Assembly: GCF_000225525.1 (NCBI RefSeq)
Contig: NZ_AGBF01000034.1
Coordinates: 1-51,509 of the forward strand
Length of the DNA: 51,509 bases
Direction: 5' to 3'
DNA from: Streptomyces zinciresistens K42
GTDB taxonomy: Bacteria; Actinomycetota; Actinomycetes; Streptomycetales; Streptomycetaceae
Translations under genes and position numbers: made by a program
Shown: positions 35,816 to 43,977 of the stretch, in pieces
Layout of the letters: every line of letters starts with the position of its first letter
Numbering within the stretch: the stretch's first letter is position 1
Notes under the pieces: model-generated
What the model was told of the DNA's origin: nothing
The model's input: the letters and a program-made list of their open reading frames with translations, nothing else
The model's database searches: none

Positions 35816-37633
35816 ATGGCCAGCAGCACCGCGGCCCCCCGACCCGAGCCCGCCACCGGCACGCGACCCCACCCGCCGGCGACGGCCACGGCCCCGCTCG
35901 CCGCCGGTGCCGCGGCGCTGCGCCTGGTCCGCGGCAGCCTCTCCGCGAGCCGCGGACCGGCGCTGCGGCTCGCCTGGTGGACGATGCTGTCGGCCGCCCC
36001 CGCCCTTGTCTCCGGGAAGGCCCTGGCCCTCGCCGTCGACGACGGCTTCCTGGCCCGGAGCCCCCGCACGGCGGCCCTCTACCTCGTCCTGTTCGCCCTG
36101 TGCGCCCTCGCCGGAGCCTGGGCCGGCCGGCAGACCTACCCCTGGCTCGCCGAGATCGTGGAGCCGCTGCGCGACCGGCTCCTCGGCGACGTCGTCCGCG
36201 GCACGCTGCGCCGGGCCGTCGCACCCGGCGCCCGGCGCGACGGCGTCGACGCGGTGGCCGTAGCCCAACTCACCCGGCAGGTGGAGGTGGTACGGGACGC
36301 GCTGGCCGGACAGCTCATGCTGGTCTGGCAGTTCGTGCTGACGGTGGGGGCCGTCGTCGTCGGGACCGCCGTCATCGCCCCGGCCGCCGTGCCCCTCGTC
36401 GCGGTACCGCTGGTGCTGGCGCTGGGCGTGTTCGCCGTACTGGCGTCCGTGACGGTGCGTTGGCAGCACGCGGCCTTCCAGGCGGAGGAGACCCTCGCGC
36501 AGCGGGCCGTGGAGACCGTCGGCGCGCTGCGCGACATCGTCGCCACCGGCACCCGCGACCACGCGGAGGGCGAGGTGCTCCAGGCCGTCCGGGCGCATCT
36601 GCTGGCCTCCCGCAAACTGGCCACCGTCGCGGCGGTGCGCCGGCTGGTCGTGGGGCTCGGCGCGCACAGCCCCCTGCTGCTGGTCGTGCTCACCGCGCCC
36701 GCCCTGCTGGAGCGCGGCATGACCCCGGGCGACGTGGTCGGCGTCCTCGGCTATGTGCTGACCACCCTCGAACCCGCCGTCCGGCTGATGGTCCAGGGGG
36801 TGGGCGCCTCCTGGCTCCGCCTGTCGGTGGCGGCCCAGCGGCTCGCCGGGGCGGCCCGCGACCCCGGGACCCCGCCGCCGCCCGCGCACCCGCTGACGCC
36901 GGACGACGGATCGGTCGTCGTCTCGGGCGTCACCTTCGCGTACGGCCCGGACGCCGACCCCGTCGTCGACGGCCTCGAACTCTCCCTCGCCCACGGCGAA
37001 CAGCTCGCCGTCGTCGGCCCGTCCGGCGTGGGCAAGTCCACGACCGCCGACCTGCTGGCCGGGATGCTCGTCCCGGACGCGGGACGGATCACCCTCGGCG
37101 GCGTTCCCCTCGACCGCATCGCCCGCGACGACCTGTGCCGGGCGCGGGCCCTGCTCCCGCAGAACCCGTACGTGTTCGCCGGGACACTGCGCGAGAACCT
37201 CTGCCAACTCGCCCCCGGCGCCCCGGACGAGAGCGTCGCCCACACCGTCGGCGAACTCGGCATGGACGATCTGGTACGGCGGCTGGGCGGACTCGACGGC
37301 CGGGTGGACCCCGCCGCCCTGTCCTCGGGAGAGCGCCAACTCGTCGCGCTCGCACGGGTCCACCTGTCCCGCGCCGCCCTCGTCATCCTCGACGAGGCGA
37401 CCCGGCACCTCGACGCCGAGGCGGAGGAGCGGATCGAGGAGGCGTTCCGGCGGCGGCCCGGGACCGTCGTCGCCCTGGCCCACCGGATCTCCCTGGCCCG
37501 CCGCGCCGACAAGGTGCTCCTGCTGGACGGAGAGCGGGCGTGGACCGGGACGCACGACACGCTCCTGGCGCAAGTGCCCCTGTACGCCGACCTCGTGGGC
37601 CTGTGGAACACCGGTACCGCCGGGCCCGGCTAG
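35816..37633 (+). CDS. ABC exporter subunit, RamB-like, with intact nucleotide site
   Basis: 605 aa from ATG 35816 (AAAGGA ribosome-binding site); an in-frame ATG at 35744 would add 24 residues, mostly Thr-Pro-Thr repeats. Membrane domain (about 35-345) and NBD (about 365-600) are fused. Walker A is GPSGVGKST with Lys407, the Q-loop is LLPQNPYVF, Walker B is VILDEATRHLD with catalytic Glu527, and the H-loop is LAHRIS. The signature is LSSGERQLVALARVH. With the preceding gene it forms one consensus ATP site (this Walker A plus the partner LSGGQ). It is the last gene of the lanthipeptide operon. Confidence 0.92.
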   Translation: MASSTAAPRPEPATGTRPHPPATATAPLAAGAAALRLVRGSLSASRGPALRLAWWTMLSAAPALVSGKALALAVDDGFLARSPRTAALYLVLFALCALAGAWAGRQTYPWLAEIVEPLRDRLLGDVVRGTLRRAVAPGARRDGVDAVAVAQLTRQVEVVRDALAGQLMLVWQFVLTVGAVVVGTAVIAPAAVPLVAVPLVLALGVFAVLASVTVRWQHAAFQAEETLAQRAVETVGALRDIVATGTRDHAEGEVLQAVRAHLLASRKLATVAAVRRLVVGLGAHSPLLLVVLTAPALLERGMTPGDVVGVLGYVLTTLEPAVRLMVQGVGASWLRLSVAAQRLAGAARDPGTPPPPAHPLTPDDGSVVVSGVTFAYGPDADPVVDGLELSLAHGEQLAVVGPSGVGKSTTADLLAGMLVPDAGRITLGGVPLDRIARDDLCRARALLPQNPYVFAGTLRENLCQLAPGAPDESVAHTVGELGMDDLVRRLGGLDGRVDPAALSSGERQLVALARVHLSRAALVILDEATRHLDAEAEERIEEAFRRRPGTVVALAHRISLARRADKVLLLDGERAWTGTHDTLLAQVPLYADLVGLWNTGTAGPG

Positions 37634-37712
37634 GACGGACCCGGCGGCAGCGGCGGTGGAGGCGCGGGCGGCGGGGAGGCGGACGGCGGACACGCCGCCC
37701 GCCGTGCCCCGT

Positions 37713-38402
37713 TCAGCAGCCGGGACGCAGCATCAGATCGCTCATCGTCGCGTCCCGCGGCAGATCGAGCGCCGTGACGACCGCGGCCGCCACGGAGGCG
37801 GGACTCATATGGGCCTCCGGCCGGTACGGCAGCCCGAACTGCTCGTGCAGCCGGACCTGCATCGGCGTGTCGGTCTCGCCCGGATAGACCGTGGTCACCC
37901 GCACCCCGTGCTCGTGCTCCTCCGCGCGCAGCGTCTCCGCCAGCGCCTTCAGCCCGAACTTGGACGCCGCGTACGCGCCCAGCCGGGGCGGCGCGTACAC
38001 CCCCGCCCCCGAGTTGACGAAGACGACGTGCCCGCGCGCCGCCCGCAGAGCGGGCAGCAGCAGCCGGGTGAGCTCCGCGGGGGCGATCAGGTTGACCGCC
38101 AGCGTGTGCTCCCAGACTCCCGCGCCCACGTCCCCGATCCGCCCCGACTCGGCCACGCCGGCCACATGCAGCAGCGAGTCCAGCCGCGCGGGCAGCGCCT
38201 GCCCCTTCAGCGCGCCGTCCAGCGCACCCGGCTCGGCCAGGTCCGCCACGACGGTCCGGCTCCGCGGGAAGCGCGCCCGCAGCTCCCTGGCCCGGGACTC
38301 GTCCCGGGCCAGAAGCCACAACTCGTGCCCGCGCGAGGCGAAATGAGCTGCCATGGCGGCTCCGATACCGGAACCGCCCCCTGTTATCAGAAAGACTCCC
38401 AT
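37713..38402 (-). CDS. Short-chain dehydrogenase/reductase (classical SDR)
   Basis: 229 aa from ATG 38402. Cofactor motif TGGGSGIG is at residues 7-14, the NNAG-equivalent is LHVAGVAE, catalytic Ser is in VVFVNSGAG, and Tyr/Lys is in GAYAASKFG. It probably reduces or oxidises a carbonyl/alcohol with NAD(P)(H). It is convergent with the lanthipeptide operon (79 bp apart), so joint transcription is excluded. The start region uses unusually AT-rich codons (TTT, ATA, ACA) for this genome. Confidence 0.9.
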   Translation of the reverse strand: MGVFLITGGGSGIGAAMAAHFASRGHELWLLARDESRARELRARFPRSRTVVADLAEPGALDGALKGQALPARLDSLLHVAGVAESGRIGDVGAGVWEHTLAVNLIAPAELTRLLLPALRAARGHVVFVNSGAGVYAPPRLGAYAASKFGLKALAETLRAEEHEHGVRVTTVYPGETDTPMQVRLHEQFGLPYRPEAHMSPASVAAAVVTALDLPRDATMSDLMLRPGC

Positions 38403-38664
38403 AAACTGATACTTACCCCATCCGACGATCCGTCCGAACCGTCGCGCGGGGGGCGCACGGAAGGGGACGGCAGGCGCGGGGAGTCGAGCGGACCGGGGGA
38501 GCGGTGTCGCCCGCTCGTCGCGGAGGACTGCGGACCGGCGACGGCCGCGGTGCTCGTGCCCGTACGCGACCGGAGGCTCCCGCCCGCGCTCCCACGGCGC
38601 GGCCGGGACCGGACCCGGGACACGCCCAGCGGCGGCGCCGAACACTCCCACGAGGCGCCCCGCC
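38403..38664. other. Spacer between SDR and IS remnant
   Basis: I see no supportable gene. It contains the SDR promoter (minus strand) and GC-rich sequence with no recognised element. Confidence 0.4.
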
Positions 38665-39164
38665 TCATTTCGTTTGGCGGGAACTTGCGGGATGCTGCCG
38701 GTATGGCGAGCAAGCTTGTCGAACGGCTGGTGCCGGATGACCTGTGGGAGCCGTTCCAACGGGTCGTCCCGCCCGCGCCGGAACGTCCGCAGGGGGGAGG
38801 ACGCCGGCGGACCTACGGTGACCGCGAGGTCCTGGCGGCCATCGTGTTCGTGGCGACGTCGGGCTGCACCTGGCACCAACTGCCCGCCGTCTTCGGGCCG
38901 TCCGGCGTGACGGCGTTCCGCCGCTTCACGGAGTGGTCGCACGCCCACGTCTGGGAGCACCTGCTCGACACGCTGGCCGGGCAGAACGAACTGGCGTGGT
39001 CGCGCACCGCCATCCACTCCGTCAGCGTGCGCGCGGCCGGCCGGGGCCGCTGACGGCACGGGCGGCCGGCGCCGAGCCCGCGGGCCACCGGAGCGCACCG
39101 CCCTTCACCGCCCGGAGGCGGCCGGTTCACCCGGCCGCCGGTGCAGGATCACCAAACGAAATGA
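38665..39164. mobile_element. Deletion derivative of an IS5-type insertion sequence
   Basis: TCATTTCGTTTGG at 38665-38677 and its exact inverse CCAAACGAAATGA at 39152-39164 are 13-bp terminal inverted repeats bounding 500 bp. Full IS5/IS427-type elements are about 850-900 bp, so roughly the 3' half is missing while both ends remain. It could still be moved by a transposase supplied elsewhere. No clear target duplication is seen. Confidence 0.75.
38703..39053 (+). pseudogene. Truncated IS5-family transposase (N-terminal fragment)
   Basis: 116 aa. The fragment matches the N-terminal DUF4096-type region of Streptomyces IS5 transposases: VPDDLWEPFQRVVP, RRRTYGDREVLAAIVFVATS, GCTWHQLPAVFG, then LAWSRTAIHSVSVRAA, where a full protein would continue into the DDE catalytic domain. 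The reading frame stops shortly after (GRGR), and the catalytic DDE residues are lost. A short-unrelated-looking GC-rich stretch joins it to the right inverted repeat. Confidence 0.85.
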
Positions 39165-39284
39165 CCTGTAAGGTGTGTCCGTGCTTGGGAAGCAGGCACG
39201 CCCGCGGAGTGTGAGCCACCGGTACCCGGTGCGCCCTCACTTCCGCGGGGTCTGTCGTGCTTCCCAAGGTGAAGGACCTGCCCG

Positions 39285-40166
39285 GTGGCTGATGTGCCCG
39301 TGGGCGATGCTCAGTCGTCGCCTCAATTCCCCCTGCCGTTTTCGTCGGAGGGCACAGACCCGTCTGCCATCGAGGAGCGGAACCGTCGGCTGGCCAGGAG
39401 CAGCGTGGCCCGCGCCGAGGAACTGCTGCTGACCCGGTACCGGCTCGGGTCGGCGCAGGAGGCGTTCGGACTGCTGCGCCGGGCCTCCCAGCAGTTCAAC
39501 ATCAAGCTGCACACGCTCGCCGACGTCGCCGTCCACCTGCCCGCACCCGACGCCGGCGCACCGCGATGGGTGCCGCCCCGCCCGCGCGCCCCCGCTCCCT
39601 CCCTGCACGCGCTGGGCAAGACGACCGCCAGGAAGCTCGGCCAGAGCGGGGTCCTCAAAGCGGCCATGCACCGGGTCATGCAGATCTCCCAGAGCCCGAT
39701 GGCCAGTGCGCAACTCGCCGAGAACGGCTTCCTGCGGCTCGAACGCCACACCGGGCTCGGACTGGAGTTCACGGAGTACTTCGCCTTCGTGGAACTGGGC
39801 GGCCAGGTGACCTCCTACTCGCTCGCCGCGGACGAGAACCGGCAGATCACCGTCAAGGACGTCGCGGCGTCGGACCTGTTCGACGAACGGGCGCGCGCGG
39901 TGATCCTCCGGGCGGGGAGCCGGGCCTGCCACAGCGTCCCCCTGACAGCCCCGCACGGCACCGTCATGGGTGTGATCTCCTCCCATCACGAGCGGGCCGT
40001 CGGGGAGTTCGAGGCGGCACGGCTGGCCGCGCTGCACACCCTGGGAGCGCAGGTGGGCAACTGGATCAACTGGTACCGCAACGAAGTGGTCCTGGACGCG
40101 CTGGAGTCCATCCACGCGACGGCGGTGGCCGAGTCCGAGGCGGGCACCGGCGACCCGGCGGACTGA
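39285..40166 (+). CDS. ANTAR and GAF domain protein
   Basis: 293 aa from GTG 39285 (GAAGGA upstream). The ANTAR RNA-binding domain is near the N-terminus: RNRRLARSSVARAEELLLTR, YRLGSAQEAFGLLRRASQQF and NIKLHTLADVAVHLP (about residues 30-88). A GAF domain follows, about 120-265, with LERHTGLGLEFTEYFAFVEL and VPLTAPHGTVMGVISSHH. ANTAR proteins bind tandem hairpins in nascent RNA to prevent termination; the order here (ANTAR first, GAF second) is reversed relative to many GAF-ANTAR proteins. The IS remnant ends only 120 bp upstream, so the promoter may include IS sequence. Confidence 0.85.
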   Translation: MADVPVGDAQSSPQFPLPFSSEGTDPSAIEERNRRLARSSVARAEELLLTRYRLGSAQEAFGLLRRASQQFNIKLHTLADVAVHLPAPDAGAPRWVPPRPRAPAPSLHALGKTTARKLGQSGVLKAAMHRVMQISQSPMASAQLAENGFLRLERHTGLGLEFTEYFAFVELGGQVTSYSLAADENRQITVKDVAASDLFDERARAVILRAGSRACHSVPLTAPHGTVMGVISSHHERAVGEFEAARLAALHTLGAQVGNWINWYRNEVVLDALESIHATAVAESEAGTGDPAD

Positions 40167-40209
40167 CCCGGCCGTCCGCCCCGAGCTGTGCCGCCGGACG
40201 GACGTTCCC

Positions 40210-40716
40210 ATGTCTGTGAGGGAGGCGCGGGGGTACACGTTGCATCCACGAGCGCGGATGGCACCACGGGAAGCGGGTCGGGCAGTGGCGGTGAAGGCGA
40301 TGGGATGGGCGCACTCTTTCCCCGTGTCCGCGGGGGTGCGCGCCGGGCGGGCGTGGACGCGGCGGCGCCTCGAACCCCTGCCGTGGGCCGCCTCCGACCC
40401 GGACACGGTGGACTCCATCGTGCTGGCCGTCTCGGAACTCGTCACCAACGCGCACCTTCACGCCCACAGCGACGCGCACCTGGTCCTCACCTGGGACGGC
40501 GACTGCCTCCATGTGAGCGTCCACGACGACGACCCCACGCTGCCGCGTCATCGTGAACCGGAACCGGGCGAGGTCTCCGGCCGCGGAGTCTCCATCGTGC
40601 GCAAGCTGGCCGACGACGTGCAGATGAAGTGCCAACGGCACGGCAAGACGGTGATGGCCTGCTTCCGCCCGGAACCACCGGAAACCGGCGACGGGGCCGG
40701 AGCGCGGACGGTGTGA
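40210..40716 (+). CDS. Anti-sigma-factor-like ATP-binding protein (RsbW/HATPase)
   Basis: 168 aa from ATG 40210; internal ATGs at 40258 and 40300 are possible starts and the last fits the family best. HATPase_c motifs are N box VLAVSELVTNAHLHAH, G1 box VHDDDPTLP and G2 box SGRGVSIVRKLAD. The family includes RsbW-type serine kinases and anti-sigma factors with an ATP-binding GHKL fold. It lies 43 bp downstream of the ANTAR gene and may be co-transcribed, hinting at a common stress or developmental signalling role. Confidence 0.85.
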   Translation: MSVREARGYTLHPRARMAPREAGRAVAVKAMGWAHSFPVSAGVRAGRAWTRRRLEPLPWAASDPDTVDSIVLAVSELVTNAHLHAHSDAHLVLTWDGDCLHVSVHDDDPTLPRHREPEPGEVSGRGVSIVRKLADDVQMKCQRHGKTVMACFRPEPPETGDGAGARTV

Positions 40717-40812
40717 GCCGCAAGCGTGCGCTTCGCGCCCCGCGGCGTCCACGGCTCACCGTGCGCCGGGCGCGGCAGACCGGTTGAAGGGTGGGTGTGC
40801 ACCGCCGGGTGT

Positions 40813-40969
40813 TCACGGGGTCGCCGTGACGCGGTCGTCGAGTTCGCAGAAGGCTGCGCCGTCGCGCAACGCCTCGCGGCTCCCGGCCTCGCGGAGTTCC
40901 CGCGCGGACTGCCGTGCCACGGCGGCGTCGATGACGCGCACGACCGTCTCCGCGACGTCGGCAGGGGAG
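40813..40969 (-). pseudogene. C-terminal fragment of an unidentified minus-strand gene
   Basis: A minus-strand frame running from about 40969 to a TGA at 40813-40815 reads DVAETVVRVIDAAVARQS, then ARELREAGSREALRDGAAF and CELDDRVTATP. The composition and helical pattern look like genuine protein, but nothing matching lies upstream: the frame runs into the glpD fragment on the other strand at about 40970. It is therefore probably the 3' end of a truncated gene. Family not recognised. Confidence 0.45.
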
Positions 40970-40972
40970 CTA

Positions 40973-41737
40973 TCTGCAGACCGCATCACGTTCGCCCTGC
41001 CCTGGGAGGACATGCTGCTCCTCGGCACGACCGACGAGGTGTACGAGGGCGACCCGGCCGACGTCGCCGTCACCGAGAAGGACGTCGCGCAGATCCTGGA
41101 GGAAGCGGCCGTCTCCGTCCGCGACGAGCAGCTGTCCCGCGACCTCATCACGTACGCGTACGCCGGACTGCGGGTGCTGCCCGGCGGTCCCGGACACACC
41201 GCGCAGGCCAGGCGCGAGACGGTCGTCACGGAGGGACCGGGCGGCATGCTGTCGGTGGCGGGCGGCAAGTGGACGACGTTCCGCCACATCGGCCGTACGG
41301 TCCTGGCGAAGCTGGAGGCCCTGCCCGGACACCCGATGGGCGAGGGCTGCGAACCGGTCTCCCGCCTGCCCAGGGAGCTGCCGCTGCCCGGTGTGGCCAA
41401 CCCGCGGGCCGTCACGCGCAGCCTCCTCACCGACGACACCGGACAAGGGCCGCGGATGGCCCCCGACACCGCCAGGCACCTGGCGACCCACTACGGCTCC
41501 CTCGCCTACCAGGTCGCCCTTCTGGCCCGGCGCGACCCCGCCCTCGCCGAGCGCGTCCATCCCGACGCCCCCGAGATCTGGGCCCAGGTCGTCCACGCCC
41601 GCGACCACGAATGGGCCGAGACCGCCGAGGACGTCCTGCGCCGGCGCACCACGCTGACGGTCCGGGGCCTCGCGACGGAGGAGATCCGCCGACGCGTCGA
41701 GGACGTCCTTCGCGGGTCCGCCCCCGGTGCTTCCTGA
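40973..41737 (+). pseudogene. glpD: 3' fragment of glycerol-3-phosphate dehydrogenase gene (glpD)
   Basis: About 254 codons corresponding to the C-terminal half of Streptomyces GlpD: SADRITFALPWEDMLLLGTT, AYAGLRVLPGGPGHT, MLSVAGGKWTTFRHIGRTVL, ARHLATHYGSLAYQV and VHPDAPEIWAQVVHARDHEW. The N-terminal FAD-binding Rossmann part of about 280-300 residues is missing. The intact enzyme oxidises glycerol 3-phosphate to dihydroxyacetone phosphate at the membrane. There is no proper start codon or ribosome-binding site, and homology begins abruptly at about 40973. The stop codon at 41735-41737 lies in a 13-bp tandem repeat. Confidence 0.85.
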
Positions 41738-41836
41738 CCCACAGTCCTGACCCACAGTCCTGACCCGCGGTCCTGACCCGCGGGACGGCCCCTGGCGGCG
41801 CTCCGCCGACCGCCGACCGCCGACCGCCGACCGCCG
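41733..41836. repeat. 13-bp and 7-bp tandem repeats
   Basis: Four copies of CCTGACCC(A/G)C(A/G)G(T/G) run from 41733 to 41784 and include the glpD stop. Four exact copies of CCGCCGA plus a partial one run from 41803 to 41836. Confidence 0.85.
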
Positions 41837-42334
41837 TGCGGCGGGTCGGGTGCCGTGTCCGGTGGCAGGCTCTGCTCGACGCGGGGTACGACTGCTCCGG
41901 CACACCCACCGACGGCGTCTGCTCCGGCCACGCCCGCGCGCGGCGAGTACCGGGTCCCCGGCGGAGCCGCCGACGGCCGCGCCGCCGGGGCCGGTGCCGC
42001 TCACCCACGGGAGCCGGTCGGCGGCGGCCCGGACCGCTCGCCGCGCGTGCGGGCGCCACCGTTCGGAGGCACCATGGTGACTGTCCGCGGAGCCACGATC
42101 GGCGGGCCACGGACGCGGCCACGAACGCGTACACGGACACGGACACGGACACGGACACGGAAGCGTGTGCGCCGGGACCCGTACGCCGGACGCGCGTTGT
42201 CGGGGGCATCCGGCGGCACCCGCGAACCCGCCCGTCCGATTCCGGGGGAGCACGCGAGACGCGGGCGGGAACGCGACCAGCCGAGCGAGTCGAGCGAGCC
42301 GAGCAAGTGTCGAGCAGCCGAGAGCGAGAACGCC
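41837..42334. other. Spacer before SDR with simple repeats
   Basis: About 500 bp with no supportable gene. It contains five exact copies of ACACGG (42131-42160) and a GAGCGAG/CGAGC-rich stretch (42280-42330) just before the SDR start. The frame upstream of the SDR is open but its translation is arginine-rich low-complexity sequence. Confidence 0.5.
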
Positions 42335-43276
42335 ATGCAGAGCGCGGCCACGCGGACCGGGATCGCGGCCACGTCCGACTCGCCACTGAGCGGACGTACC
42401 GCCGTCGTCACCGGGGCGGCCCGGGGCATCGGCGAGGCGCTCGCGCGGCGCCTGTCCGGGGCGGGCCTCCAGGTCGCCCTGCTCGGCCGGGAGGCGCAGA
42501 CCCTGCGTGCCGCGGCGTCCGCGTTCACCGCGCCCACCCTGTGCATCGAGGCCGACGTCACCGACCAGGACGCACTCGACCGCGCGGCCGAGCGGATCGC
42601 GGACCGGTTCGGAGACGTGTCCGTGGTCGTGGCCAACGCCGGGGTCGCGGCAGGGGGACCCTTCCTCGCCACCGACGCCGACCTCTGGCGGCGGGTCGTG
42701 GACGTCAACCTCCTGGGCGCGGCCAACACCGCACGCGCCTTCCTGCCCCAACTCCTGCGCACACAGGGCTATTTCCTCCAGGTCGCGTCGACGGCCGCCT
42801 TCGGGTCGGCGCCGCTGATGAGCGCCTACTGCGCGTCCAAGGCCGGGGCCGAGTCCTTCGCACAGGCCCTGCGGGGTGAGGTCGAGGGGGACGGCGTCGG
42901 CGTGGGCATCGCCTATGTGCACTGGACCGGCACCGACATGATCGACGGGATGGACGATCACCCGGTGCTGCGGGCGCTGCGGGCCCGTCAGCCGGGATTC
43001 GCCCGCCGCGTGCACAGCCCCGACCAGGTCGCCGCCTGGCTCGACGCGGGAGTCAGGCGACGGGCCCACTCCGTCTACGCCCCTCCATGGCTGCGTTGGT
43101 GCCAGCCGCTGAGGCCCCTGTTCCCCACCCTGGTCACCCGGGTGGCCAGGCGGGAACTGCGCCGCTCCTCCGCGTCGGAACTCGCCGCCCACACGGGGGT
43201 GATGGGCGCGGGCGGGCGCGCCGACTGGCAGGCGTACACCGCCGCCACGCCCCCGCAGGAGGGTCCGTCCACATAG
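42335..43276 (+). CDS. SDR family oxidoreductase
   Basis: 313 aa from ATG 42335. The cofactor motif TGAARGIG is near residues 27-34, VVVANAGVAAGG replaces NNAG, and the catalytic Tyr/Lys is SAYCASKAG with Ser in QVASTAAFG. A C-terminal extension of about 70 residues (ARRVHSPDQVAAWLDAGVRR, WLRWCQPLRPLFPTLV) resembles the SDRs of SCO-type 'short-chain dehydrogenases' acting on lipids or sterols. The substrate is unknown. It is transcribed alone. Confidence 0.9.
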   Translation: MQSAATRTGIAATSDSPLSGRTAVVTGAARGIGEALARRLSGAGLQVALLGREAQTLRAAASAFTAPTLCIEADVTDQDALDRAAERIADRFGDVSVVVANAGVAAGGPFLATDADLWRRVVDVNLLGAANTARAFLPQLLRTQGYFLQVASTAAFGSAPLMSAYCASKAGAESFAQALRGEVEGDGVGVGIAYVHWTGTDMIDGMDDHPVLRALRARQPGFARRVHSPDQVAAWLDAGVRRRAHSVYAPPWLRWCQPLRPLFPTLVTRVARRELRRSSASELAAHTGVMGAGGRADWQAYTAATPPQEGPST

Positions 43277-43416
43277 CCCGAGCGTGTCCGGGGCACGGCG
43301 GACCCGCGGCCTGCGGACCCGCCCGCGCCGACGCACGGCCGGCGCCTGGGACGGACTCGGCAGACCGGGTCCCATCCGACCGCGTCCCACTCCCCTCCGG
43401 CGGGCCGGGACCACCG

Positions 43417-43464
43417 CCCCTGACAGATGGCAGGTGCCCGCCCCTGACAGATGGCAGGTGCCCG
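43417..43464 (+). repeat. Perfect 24-bp direct repeat upstream of secreted protein gene
   Basis: CCCCTGACAGATGGCAGGTG plus CCCG occurs twice back to back (43417-43440 and 43441-43464). Each copy contains an imperfect dyad, CTGACAGATGGCAG. It lies 71 bp before the ATG at 43535, where operator or promoter elements would be. Confidence 0.85.
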
Positions 43465-43534
43465 CGGCGGCACCCGCGTCGTTCACTGAGGTGAGCACCT
43501 GCACATCCGAGCGCAAACTCTCAGGGGTAGAAGA

Positions 43535-43867
43535 ATGATCCGTAGGAAGAACATGTTCGCCGCGGGACTGGCCACCCTGGTCTCGGCGGCCGCCTTGAGT
43601 GTCGGCGGGATGGCCGTACCGGCCGCGGCGGCGGGCGGAGTCGACTGCTCGGGCCGGGTCCACGGTGTCGACCCGAACGTGGGCATCGTCGGATGCACCA
43701 ACAACACCGGCGGTGAGATCCGGTTCCGCGCCGACATCGTCTGCGGTCTCGCCCCGGACGTCAGCGGGGACTGGGTGACCCTGCGCCCAGGCGCCTACGG
43801 CGAGTCGGTCGGCAGCTGCGCCTGGTTCAGCTCGGGTGTCGGCAGTGTCGGCTGGACCATCGCGTAG
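43535..43867 (+). CDS. Small secreted protein, 110 aa
   Basis: A Sec signal peptide is clear: MIRRKNMFAAGLATLVSAAA then LSVGGMAVPAAAAGG, with probable cleavage after AAA near residue 33. The mature part of about 77 residues has four cysteines (VDCSGR, VGCTNN, IVCGLA, GSCAWF), suggesting two disulfides, and a C-terminal VGSVGWTIA. I recognise the type as a Streptomyces small secreted protein of unknown function. A 24-bp direct repeat lies just upstream. Confidence 0.8.
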   Translation: MIRRKNMFAAGLATLVSAAALSVGGMAVPAAAAGGVDCSGRVHGVDPNVGIVGCTNNTGGEIRFRADIVCGLAPDVSGDWVTLRPGAYGESVGSCAWFSSGVGSVGWTIA

Positions 43868-43977
43868 CGGCCGGTCGGCCTGAGGGGGGAGGGCGGCGGC
43901 CGTGCTCGGGAGGGCACGCGCTGCCTGCCGCCGCCCGACGGCGGATGGCGCCCCGCCGACACCGCTCCCCTTGCTCC

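Noticed and set aside
37713..38402. SDR as a tailoring enzyme of the lanthipeptide
   Set aside because: It is convergent to the operon, so not co-transcribed, and shows none of the features of known lanthipeptide reductases; proximity alone is insufficient.
43417..43464. CRISPR array
   Set aside because: Only two adjacent repeat copies with no spacers and no cas genes.
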